Assembly: GCA_024682415.1 (NCBI GenBank) | Contig: JAIKZG010000032.1 | Span: 1 to 64,000, forward strand | DNA length: 64,000 nucleotides | Source: Prevotella sp. | Lineage (GTDB): Bacteria; Bacteroidota; Bacteroidia; Bacteroidales; Bacteroidaceae | Direction of reading: 5' to 3' | Shown here: in pieces, positions 36,501-43,164 of the stretch | How the letters are laid out: every line of letters starts with the position of its first letter | Position numbering within the stretch: the first letter of the stretch is position 1 | Translations under genes and position numbers: made by a program | Notes under the pieces: model-generated | The model's input: the letters and a program-made list of their open reading frames with translations, nothing else | What the model was told of the DNA's origin: nothing | Database searches by the model: none

Positions 36501-36903
36501 TCCACTTGATAATCATTTCAACTTGGTAAAACAATCGCTTGAAGAAATAAAGTCTACGCAGACACGGAGTGTAGGCGGAATTCTCGGCAGCAGATTCAGT
36601 ACTCGTTATCGTGTGATTAACAAGATGGAGGAATATTTCCGCCGACCTACTGATATTTTCTATAGCGAAGATAAAAAGGCTCAGTTGAAGAATGCTATCG
36701 ACGAGGTATATAATAATCCATTGCTTGAAAACAGCAAATCAATCCTTAGCCAGCATTTACGCTCAGGCATTAGCGACGACGACTTGATAGATACTATTAT
36801 TTCTATGCATGAAAGCCGCACATTGTGCCATGTAGACGACTCTGATGATAAGGAAAAAGAGCCACATGCAGTTTGTTCGCTTGGCGTGCGCAATGAAGCC
36901 TGA
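33523..36903 (+). CDS. PLD-nuclease/SNF2-helicase fusion, putative defence effector
   Basis: A 1126-residue protein. The N-terminal phospholipase-D-like domain (about 10-215) has HAKLYVIHY (His149, Lys151) and GSSNLTYSGL; the classic Asp of HKD is not obvious, as in other helicase-linked PLD domains. An SNF2/RapA-type helicase follows, with Walker A GDVVGLGKT (Lys298), DESH (363-366), LLTATPYNKD (Thr394), ATDVLSEGQNLQDA and QRAGRVDRIG (from 827). About 290 more residues follow. The ATG at 33523 matches the expected MARIYDN start; an upstream in-frame ATG at 33445 lies inside the terminator hairpin. It is likely a DNA-translocating nuclease working with the next two genes against invading DNA (inference). 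Confidence 0.85.
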   Translation: MARIYDNINNQFTDGLKTFITEPGATRVDFCVGYFNLRGWDFIDEIIDQLPGEDIYEECENATKHRTCRLLVGMHPRQDDILRQLYGSGVKRIDAEAINKYKYQIAQEFKHQLHIGYQTNKDKHTLQHLSQQLKNGKLCVKLYLASQLHAKLYVIHYSSQLSPSRSLLGSSNLTYSGLKGQGELDTDVADNDSNKVLDDWFEDKWNNRKCVDISAELANIIDNSWAAEEEIPPYYIYLRTAYMLSRDVRDSLKFYQIPMEFDKDLFQFQKNAVKILCRHLNNDKRNGALLGDVVGLGKTITACCVAKIYENTYGCSSLVICPANLQKMWKGYVNKYDLKTDIISNAVDFKIDEMKFYRLIIIDESHNLRNENGRRYKRIKDLVKHQGSSVLLLTATPYNKDYRDISAQLKLFISEDQDLGVRPEKYIEQIGGERAFMQKHSEILIRSINAFEKSNDPDDWNSLIKLFMVRRTRTFIQENFAKLDANNGRRYLEFSDGRRSYFPKRLPKAIKFPTEGNDQFNRLYSAKMVDLIESLSLPRYGLSNYLNDSKIQDASDSDKQLFDNLSRAGVRMMGFCKSTFFKRMDSSGFAFLLTLYRHILRNAIYIYAISNNLDLPIGDENELPDDFTDENDINSTAFNDLRGLRINSDGEIVIPTSMDEYMDIANVYYNEIKHKSNLSWLSSKYFKRTLKQKLKNDCETIISMIEYCGAWQPQGDKKLISLINLLTGKHANDKVLIFTQFSDTAEYIYRELKEFGISNVDIATGDSEDPTSSARRFSPVSNGYDVSAQDETRVLIATDVLSEGQNLQDAHIILNYDLPWAIIRLIQRAGRVDRIGQTSEEIMCYSFFPANGIEQIIGLRQRLNNRINENANAVGSDEVFFEGNEKNLMDLYNEKANLDEDEDSDVDLMSQAYQIWKHAITGKPELEAAIENLPDMAYATMNKSQMEGVVTYAKTYNGFDILSYLGRNGETITTSQSEILKAMACQPCTPNVSPLDNHFNLVKQSLEEIKSTQTRSVGGILGSRFSTRYRVINKMEEYFRRPTDIFYSEDKKAQLKNAIDEVYNNPLLENSKSILSQHLRSGISDDDLIDTIISMHESRTLCHVDDSDDKEKEPHAVCSLGVRNEA

Positions 36904-36955
36904 CATGAATAACTGATTTTCTTAAATTTGAATGTAATACACTCTTACTTTATAT

Positions 36956-39900
36956 ATGGACTTAAAAGTATTCAAAAGATATCTACGAGATGCTGATTTT
37001 GAGGCACTCTTCATAGATGAACTCGGATGGAACAATCCTCGCGGACAGCGTCTTTTGCCTTTGATTACTATTGACGAAAAGGAATATAGTTTCAACATAA
37101 TAGCAGAGCGCAATGGCTTTCAGGTGATGGAATGCTATACCGATAATTTACCTGCCACAACGCTTTGCCGACGCATAGATTATAAGTTGCGCCGACAAGC
37201 CAATGACTATATTTGTATCTTTATAGTAGATGGCACTCAGCGACAAGAATGGATGGTGCCCGTAAAGAAGACGGAGAAGCGCGACATCGTAACTTGTGAA
37301 TATGACTGCGCGGATAAAGCCATTTTCCTGTATCAGAAGATAAGCGGATTCACATTCGGCATGGATGAGCACACTACTATTGAAGATGTGAAAGAACGTG
37401 TGCATCAGGCATTCTTTGTGAATAGCGAGAAGATAACAAAGAAATTCTATGCTGAATTTAAGAAGCAGCACAAAGCTTTCGTCAAGTTTATTGTCGGTAT
37501 CGAGTCGGAAACTGATTGCGAATGGTACACTTCCATTATGCTCAATCGCTTGATGTTCTGCTACTTTGTTCAGAAAAAGAACTTCTTCGATAATGATGTA
37601 GACTATTTGCAGCATAAACTTGCCATGGTGAAGTCGCAGGAGGATGATGGCACTTTCTATGATTTTTATAGAGATTTCCTTGTCGCTCTTTTTCATGACG
37701 GTTTAAATTCTCCTGTGCATTCTAAGGAGTTTGAGCAAAAGTTTGGACGCATACCTTATCTTAATGGTGGAATGTTTGATGTCCACATGCTCGAAAGTAA
37801 ATATCCCGATATTGATATTCCTGATGAAGCTTTCGCTAATCTGTTCGCGTTTTTCGACCAGTGGCATTGGCATCTCAGCACTCGCATCACCGACAGCGGT
37901 AATGACATCAACCCAGATGTGCTTGGATATATCTTTGAGCAATACATCAATGATCGTGCGCAGATGGGTGCTTACTACACTAAAGAAGATATTACTGAAT
38001 ATATTTCTCGCAACACAATTCTGCCTTATCTTATTGACGAGACAGAGCGCAAAGGAGCAGAATTCTTTAAGCCTGACGGATATGTTTGGAGTATGCTTCG
38101 AAAGAGTGGAGTGAAATATATTTTCAATGCCATGAAGCATGGCTATACGGAAGATTGGCAGCAAAGAATACCCGATTATATCAGTAATGGTATCGACACT
38201 ACTAAGCCACATCTGCTTGAGCGTCGTGCCCATTGGAATGAAAAAACACCAGAACCTTATTGCCTGCCTACTGAAATATGGCGTGAAACTATTGACAGAT
38301 TTCAGCGTTGTGATGAAATAAAAGCTAAAATCGCTAATGCCGAGATTTGCAGTATTAATGATTTCATCACTTATAATCTCGATATTGTGCAATTCTGTCG
38401 TGATATTATCGACAACGCCACTATTGAGCAGAGCCGATTGGTGAAGCATTTCTATGCAGCTTTGCAGCATATCACTATTCTCGACCCTACTTGTGGTTCG
38501 GGTGCTTTCCTTTTTGCCGCGATGAATATTCTTGAGCCGCTTTATAGTTCTTGCATTGAGCGTATGCAGACAATGAATGAGCAGAATTCTAATCTGTTTG
38601 TCGCAGAACTTGGAGAAATCAACAAGAAATATCGCTCCAATGTGCAGTATTTCATATATAAGAGCATTATTCTGCGCAACCTCTATGGAGTGGACATCAT
38701 GAAAGAGGCTGTGGAGATAGCCAAGCTGCGCTTGTTTCTTAAAATGGTGGCAGAAGTGGAGGTAGATTTGCGTGCCGATAATCTTGGTCTTGACCCTTTG
38801 CCTGATATAGATTTCAACATTCGTTGTGGAAATACTCTTGTGGGCTATGCCACTGAGAAAGAGCTTGATACGGCTTTGCTGGAGGGTGATATGTTTGCTG
38901 CGCAGGCTTTCAAGACCGAAGTTTACAATCAGATGGATTTCGTTTCCAAAGTATTCAATAGCTTCCGCAATTTGCAACTTACACAGAATGAAGACTCTAT
39001 TGAATATAAACAGGCAAAGCATGAATTGCAGATAAGATTACAAAATTTGAATCTTACTCTGAACAAGTATATGTATAAGTCGATTATGGGGCGTGATGTT
39101 GCCGACCCTGACAATGATGAATCGTTTAAGGCATGGCTTTCTTCTCACCAACCATTTCATTGGCTTGCAGAATTTTACGAGATTATCAATGGCAATGGCG
39201 GTTTTGATGTTATTATTGGTAATCCGCCGTATGTTGTATATACAAAAAAGGATAGAATAACAAAGAAATCTGTATCTGATTTATATTCCGTTAAAGGATA
39301 TTCTACTTTGAGTTGTAATAATCTGTATGCATTTGTATTAGAACGAAGTATTTCTATCATTCATGATAATAGTGTTAATGGAATGATTATTCCAATATCA
39401 AGTTTTTCAAATGATCAATTCGTTCCATTACAAAATATAATGATGAAGAATGGGACTTTATGGCTTTCTTCTTTTTCCAACAGACCAGGAAAACTCTTTC
39501 CTGATGTAGAGCAAAGATTAACAATATTATTATTTCAATATAGAAGAATAATACATGGTTATTACACTTCTTCATATAATCATTGGTATGTGTCAGAACG
39601 TGATATCTTATTTTCAAGATTATCATATTGTTTTAATGTAAAAGAAGAAAAAGAGATTACTTATAATAAAGTTGGGAATATAATACAATCTCATATATTA
39701 AACAAACTCTTATCAAAGAGTAATAAATCACTCGGTTCATTAAGATGCTTGAATGGTGAATCAGTATTTTATCACAATGGACCGACTTATTTTATTAGAA
39801 GTATTCCTTTTATGCCAAATTCTGGTGATGGAATGGTACCTTCTTCTCATTATAAACAAATAATATGTTGTAATAATTTCTTCTTTAGTTGCATATTAAA

Positions 39901-40246
39901 TAGCTCTTTATATTATTGGTTTTATAAGAATTATAGTAATTGTAGAGACTATTCTGATCGAGAAATTAATCCTTTCCCAATTGGGGATATTAATTTAGAC
40001 ATTTTAAATAATTTAGGAAAATTAATTTCTTCTTCATATAAACAAAATCGTGTTATTAAGAATAGAAATTATAATGGTAATGTCGTTTATTATGAGGAGT
40101 ATTACCCATCAAAGTCTAAACCTATCATTGACGAGATAGACAAAGTTCTTGCAAAGCATTATGGCTTTACAGAAGAGGAGTTAGACTTTATTATCAATTA
40201 TGATATAAAGTACAGAATGGGCGAAGAGCTTAATGGGACAGAGTAA
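36956..40246 (+). CDS. Eco57I-like N6-adenine DNA methyltransferase
   Basis: A 1096-residue protein. The N-terminal domain (about 1-150) is unassigned and possibly nuclease-like. Helical regions follow, then a gamma-type methyltransferase core with motif I DPTCGSGAF (from Asp510), NLYGVDIMKEAVEIAKLRL, and the catalytic NPPYV (from Asn756). A C-terminal region (about 760-1055), presumably target recognition, is followed by a conserved tail (IIDEIDKVLAKHYGFTEEEL). The stretch encoding the C-terminal region is much more AT-rich than the rest. It resembles type IIG, BREX PglX and DISARM methylases. With the PLD-SNF2 partner it would mark self DNA. Confidence 0.88.
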   Translation: MDLKVFKRYLRDADFEALFIDELGWNNPRGQRLLPLITIDEKEYSFNIIAERNGFQVMECYTDNLPATTLCRRIDYKLRRQANDYICIFIVDGTQRQEWMVPVKKTEKRDIVTCEYDCADKAIFLYQKISGFTFGMDEHTTIEDVKERVHQAFFVNSEKITKKFYAEFKKQHKAFVKFIVGIESETDCEWYTSIMLNRLMFCYFVQKKNFFDNDVDYLQHKLAMVKSQEDDGTFYDFYRDFLVALFHDGLNSPVHSKEFEQKFGRIPYLNGGMFDVHMLESKYPDIDIPDEAFANLFAFFDQWHWHLSTRITDSGNDINPDVLGYIFEQYINDRAQMGAYYTKEDITEYISRNTILPYLIDETERKGAEFFKPDGYVWSMLRKSGVKYIFNAMKHGYTEDWQQRIPDYISNGIDTTKPHLLERRAHWNEKTPEPYCLPTEIWRETIDRFQRCDEIKAKIANAEICSINDFITYNLDIVQFCRDIIDNATIEQSRLVKHFYAALQHITILDPTCGSGAFLFAAMNILEPLYSSCIERMQTMNEQNSNLFVAELGEINKKYRSNVQYFIYKSIILRNLYGVDIMKEAVEIAKLRLFLKMVAEVEVDLRADNLGLDPLPDIDFNIRCGNTLVGYATEKELDTALLEGDMFAAQAFKTEVYNQMDFVSKVFNSFRNLQLTQNEDSIEYKQAKHELQIRLQNLNLTLNKYMYKSIMGRDVADPDNDESFKAWLSSHQPFHWLAEFYEIINGNGGFDVIIGNPPYVVYTKKDRITKKSVSDLYSVKGYSTLSCNNLYAFVLERSISIIHDNSVNGMIIPISSFSNDQFVPLQNIMMKNGTLWLSSFSNRPGKLFPDVEQRLTILLFQYRRIIHGYYTSSYNHWYVSERDILFSRLSYCFNVKEEKEITYNKVGNIIQSHILNKLLSKSNKSLGSLRCLNGESVFYHNGPTYFIRSIPFMPNSGDGMVPSSHYKQIICCNNFFFSCILNSSLYYWFYKNYSNCRDYSDREINPFPIGDINLDILNNLGKLISSSYKQNRVIKNRNYNGNVVYYEEYYPSKSKPIIDEIDKVLAKHYGFTEEELDFIINYDIKYRMGEELNGTE

Positions 40247-40257
40247 TAAATACTCTA

Positions 40258-40716
40258 ATGACAACGCTTGGCAATATAGAAATACTAAGAAATGAAAAGA
40301 TTGCTTTCTTTGCGTCAAGAGAGGTGAAAGCTAAATCTGTAATTGCAAGTTATGATTGGGCTATGCAGATGAGCAGAGAGGGCAAGACTGTGATAAGTGG
40401 TTTTCAGAGTAAGTTGGAGCAAGATGTGCTCCACTTCCTCTTGAAAGGCACACAGCCAATAATAAAGGTGATGGCTCGCCGATTGCCACGGCAGAAGCTA
40501 TGCGAAGAGGAGCAGAAAGCTGTAGACGATGGGCGATTGCTGATAGTAAGCCTTAATGAGCAGCCACGATGCACAAAAGAAAGTGCGTCAGTGCGTAATG
40601 AATATATTGCCGAAAGTGCTTCTTCTATTATTTTTGCTTCACTTACGGCAGAGAGTAGTCTTTTCGCCTTATATGAAGAGATGAAGCGAAGCGATAAAAA
40701 CATAATATTAATCTAA
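40258..40716 (+). CDS. DprA/SLOG-like small protein of the defence operon
   Basis: A 152-residue protein with a Rossmann-like pattern: IAFFASREV, then MSREGKTVISGFQSKLEQDVLHFLLKG and QPIIKVMARRL. This resembles the DprA/Smf (SLOG superfamily) core, where SGxxxxxE plus VxxG bind DNA or nucleotides. It lacks the N-terminal SAM and C-terminal winged-helix domains of true DprA, so it is not the competence protein. It lies 11 nt after the methyltransferase stop and is clearly in the same operon. A nucleotide-sensing or DNA-loading role is inferred. Confidence 0.7.
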   Translation: MTTLGNIEILRNEKIAFFASREVKAKSVIASYDWAMQMSREGKTVISGFQSKLEQDVLHFLLKGTQPIIKVMARRLPRQKLCEEEQKAVDDGRLLIVSLNEQPRCTKESASVRNEYIAESASSIIFASLTAESSLFALYEEMKRSDKNIILI

Positions 40717-40739
40717 TTTCACAGCTTCTTGCAAAATTC

Positions 40740-40805
40740 TTTCCCTATATATAATAATGTGTGGGAACGTGCTTCGACGGAAAAGAAGCGTGTTCCCACA
40801 CATTT
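40740..40805 (+). repeat. 66-nt hairpin repeat, copy 1
   Basis: An 18-bp stem (40758-40775 with 40785-40802, core TGTGTGGGAAC / GTTCCCACACA) with a GACGGAAAA loop, preceded by CCCTATATATAATAA. It is 63/66 identical to copy 2 at 41553-41618 in the same orientation. It lies directly after the defence operon, so it may also terminate it. Confidence 0.88.
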
Positions 40806-40817
40806 ACAATTCTCAAA

Positions 40818-40849
40818 TTTGCGAATTTAAGAATATGTTTGTATCTTTG
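40818..40849 (+). promoter_or_regulatory. Promoter of higBA
   Basis: TTTG at 40818-40821 and TATCTTTG at 40842-40849, separated by 20 bp. The toxin ATG is at 40870. Confidence 0.7.
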
Positions 40850-40869
40850 CAGAAGTAATAAATTCTAAT

Positions 40870-41187
40870 ATGATAGTTACATTTGAAGAAAAATATCTGA
40901 AAGAACTTTTTGAGAAAGGCTCCACAAAGGATAAGAAGCACAGATTTCAACCTCCTGTGGTAAAAGGTTATCAAAAGGGAATTAAATTTATGCTTCAAGC
41001 CCGAAAGCCTGATGATTTGAAGAAGATAAACTCTTTGAATTTTGAACCTTTACGAGGTGACAAGCAAGGAACATTTTCAATAAGGGCGAATGATAAATAT
41101 CGTATAGAGTTTACTATTGATGAAAATCTTGATACACCTGTATTGACGATTTGTAACATTATTGATTTGTCTAACCATTATAAATAA
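40870..41187 (+). CDS. higB: HigB/RelE-family toxin
   Basis: A 105-residue toxin of the HigB-like plasmid-maintenance killer group: ARKPDDLKKINSLNFEPLRGDKQGTFSIRANDKYRIEF is the typical core. The C-terminus LTICNIIDLSNHYK, with the conserved Asp-x-x-x-His-Tyr, is typical too. Such toxins cut mRNA on the ribosome. It precedes the antitoxin, the usual higBA order (toxin first), with 7 nt between the genes. It has its own promoter between two copies of the hairpin repeat. Confidence 0.9.
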   Translation: MIVTFEEKYLKELFEKGSTKDKKHRFQPPVVKGYQKGIKFMLQARKPDDLKKINSLNFEPLRGDKQGTFSIRANDKYRIEFTIDENLDTPVLTICNIIDLSNHYK

Positions 41188-41194
41188 GAAGAAA

Positions 41195-41539
41195 ATGATA
41201 ACATTAAAGGGTGTGGACCCAAATATGATAGCGAATAATCTGGAATCATCATTCCTTATTCATCCTGGAGAAATGATAAAGGATGAAATAGAATCGCGAG
41301 GTATAACACAGAAGCAGCTTTCTGAAATGACTGGCATTTCGGCTTCTGTGCTGAATGAAGTGCTTAATGGTAAACGTTCGGTAACGACTAATTACGCACT
41401 TCTTTTTGAGGCTGCTCTCGGCATTGACGCTGATATTTGGATAGGATTGCAGGCTGATTACGATAAGCAGAAGGCACGCCGCGACAAATCATTTCTGAAA
41501 AGATTGGAAGAAGTGAGAAAATATGCTGCTTTGTTATAA
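41195..41539 (+). CDS. higA: HigA-family XRE antitoxin
   Basis: A 114-residue antitoxin. FLIHPGEMIKDEIESRGITQKQLSEMTGISASVLNEVLNGKRSVT is the HigA addiction-module helix-turn-helix hallmark (HPGExLxEEL), followed by a C-terminal tail ending RKYAALL. The start at 41195 is chosen over the in-frame 41162, which lies within the toxin's last codons. It should neutralise HigB and repress the shared promoter. Confidence 0.92.
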   Translation: MITLKGVDPNMIANNLESSFLIHPGEMIKDEIESRGITQKQLSEMTGISASVLNEVLNGKRSVTTNYALLFEAALGIDADIWIGLQADYDKQKARRDKSFLKRLEEVRKYAALL

Positions 41540-41552
41540 GGGAACATATCCC

Positions 41553-41618
41553 TTTCCCTATATATAATAATGTGTGGGAACATGCTTCGACGAAAAAGAA
41601 GTGTGTTCCCACACATTT
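41553..41618 (+). repeat. 66-nt hairpin repeat, copy 2
   Basis: Same element as at 40740-40805, in the same orientation. The stem is 41571-41588 with 41598-41615. The three differences from copy 1 are G-to-A, G-to-A and C-to-T; in the stem they turn a G-U into an A-U pair and a G-C into a G-U pair, so pairing is kept. It is followed by TTTTT, so it can act as the higBA terminator. Confidence 0.88.
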
Positions 41619-41652
41619 TTTGAAAAAATAGGGGCAAAATTATACATAAATG

Positions 41653-41683
41653 TTGCAATGTTCGTCAGGATTTTATATATTTG
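41653..41683 (+). promoter_or_regulatory. Promoter of the 42.0-43.0 kb gene
   Basis: TTG at 41653-41655 and TATATTTG at 41676-41683, separated by 20 bp. The predicted leader is about 315 nt. Confidence 0.65.
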
Positions 41684-42003
41684 CATACGAACAATAAAAA
41701 TAAGGAGAAACATTCTGCACACTAATGCTAGAAGTAATAGTACTATGAGTGGTGCAGATAGAGATGAAGATAAGATAACATTAACTAACCGTGGAATGAG
41801 AGAAGGTATATTTTGACGTCAGGATACTATCTCCCCCCACACATAAAAAAAAGGAAAGGAAGGTGCTGAATGTAAAGGCATTGGACGAAAGGTAATTCAA
41901 AAAAAGCCGACAGGCACGAAGTGCATCCGGGCGTGCCAAACTTGGGCTTCTAATACAGCTAAATCCCGCGATAATAAAAGAACGTTAATTTAAAAAAAGC
42001 AAA
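41684..42003 (+). promoter_or_regulatory. Long leader with micro-ORFs and a hairpin
   Basis: The leader holds an AAGGAG sequence (41702-41707) and a 7-codon ORF (ATG 41725, MLEVIVL). The stop of that ORF overlaps the ATG of a 23-codon ORF (41745-41816, MSGADRDEDKITLTNRGM...). A two-part hairpin follows: AAGCC 41904-41908 with GGCTT 41945-41949, enclosing GGCACG 41913-41918 with CGTGCC 41932-41937. There is no T run after the hairpin, so it is not an ordinary terminator. Confidence 0.5.
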
Positions 42004-43047
42004 ATGATGGATAGTAATTTAAACATTTTATACGCTGTACTTAAAGGCGTACTCACCGGTGGTGAACATGAGGTTTACGCGGCGCAATATATTGACGCCT
42101 GCGAAGAGTGTGAAAAATTAGTGGAGGTGGCTCCTAAGCAGATTGCCGTTGCAAAAAGCTGTTATAAGGCTGAGCAGGAGGCATATAGCCTGAGTAGAAA
42201 AAATCATCTCTCAAAAAAGATAACAGAGGCTACTAAGCTGAGAAAGAAGCAGATAGCAGGACTTTATGGCCTGGGCATAGCTGCCGAGCAGGATGATGAC
42301 GCGCTGATAAAGGAGTCGGGCACAATAATCATTGAGGCTGTAGAGGGCTTCAAGAAAGGTGGTGTCAATACCAAAACGGATGATACGGGTAGGATCAACA
42401 AGATGCTGGCAAAGCTTGAGTCGGATTATGCAGATGACATTGTAAATGTGCATGGCGAAAAGGTGATCAGCAAACTCAAAACTCTGAATAAGCAAATCTA
42501 CGACTGGGAGAAGAAACGCTCCAGCGAGGTGAATGAAAACAAAGGCTTGCTCTCTAAAAGACGTAAGCTTACTGATGATGCTTTGGAGGACTTGAGAACT
42601 GTGATTACAGGTCATGCCATTGTGGAGGGTATCGATGCTTACAAGACATTGGTGAATAAGCTTAATTCTATCAATGCTTCTTCCCTAAAGGACAACGCAA
42701 ATCATAAGAGGATGAAGGCTCATAAGGATGATGATTTGCAGAAAGAGAATACCGAAAAGGAGAATAAGCAGAAAAACAAGAAGCAGAACACAGCCAATGA
42801 TGCTCCTAAGGACAACAACACTTCTAAGGAAAACAATGAGGATGGCAAGACCGTCTTGACACCTGAAAAGGAAGCTGCTCCTAAGGATAATAATGATAAG
42901 AATGAGCAGCCAAGCGGACAGGAGAACGCGCCATCTGCCACAGGCAAGAGCAACGAGCCTGCGCCTACCGACAATACGGGTAATAATGAGGAAATACCGA
43001 AAGAGGGTAGTGGCGGAACAGGTGAGAAGATGAAGCCTGCTCAGTAA
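42004..43047 (+). CDS. Helical protein with long acidic/polar low-complexity tail
   Basis: A 347-residue protein without a signal peptide. Residues 1-240 are predicted helical (YAVLKGVLTGGEHEVYAAQYIDA and following) and may belong to the DUF6261-like Bacteroidales family, an uncertain recollection. Residues 245-347 are a low-complexity tail of Lys, Glu, Asn, Asp and Pro with the recurrent APKDNN unit. Function unknown. It is the last gene of the accessory block; a strong terminator follows. Confidence 0.65.
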   Translation: MMDSNLNILYAVLKGVLTGGEHEVYAAQYIDACEECEKLVEVAPKQIAVAKSCYKAEQEAYSLSRKNHLSKKITEATKLRKKQIAGLYGLGIAAEQDDDALIKESGTIIIEAVEGFKKGGVNTKTDDTGRINKMLAKLESDYADDIVNVHGEKVISKLKTLNKQIYDWEKKRSSEVNENKGLLSKRRKLTDDALEDLRTVITGHAIVEGIDAYKTLVNKLNSINASSLKDNANHKRMKAHKDDDLQKENTEKENKQKNKKQNTANDAPKDNNTSKENNEDGKTVLTPEKEAAPKDNNDKNEQPSGQENAPSATGKSNEPAPTDNTGNNEEIPKEGSGGTGEKMKPAQ

Positions 43048-43068
43048 GCTTTTCCCATGAGCTGACTA

Positions 43069-43122
43069 AAAAAGGAAATAGGGCACGAAGCTATTGCAAG
43101 TGTCGTGCCCTATTCTTCCTTT
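43069..43122. terminator. Bidirectional terminator between convergent genes
   Basis: AATAGGGCACGA pairs with TCGTGCCCTATT, extended by AAAGGAA/TTCCTTT. T tracts on both sides serve the plus-strand gene and the minus-strand T9SS plug gene. Confidence 0.85.
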
Positions 43123-43164
43123 GCTGCTGTCAGAGAAATCCAAACAAAAAGAAAGAGAAATCTC

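Noticed and set aside
40258-40716. True competence DprA
   Set aside because: Only the core Rossmann-like part is present; flanking domains are absent and the gene is in a defence operon.
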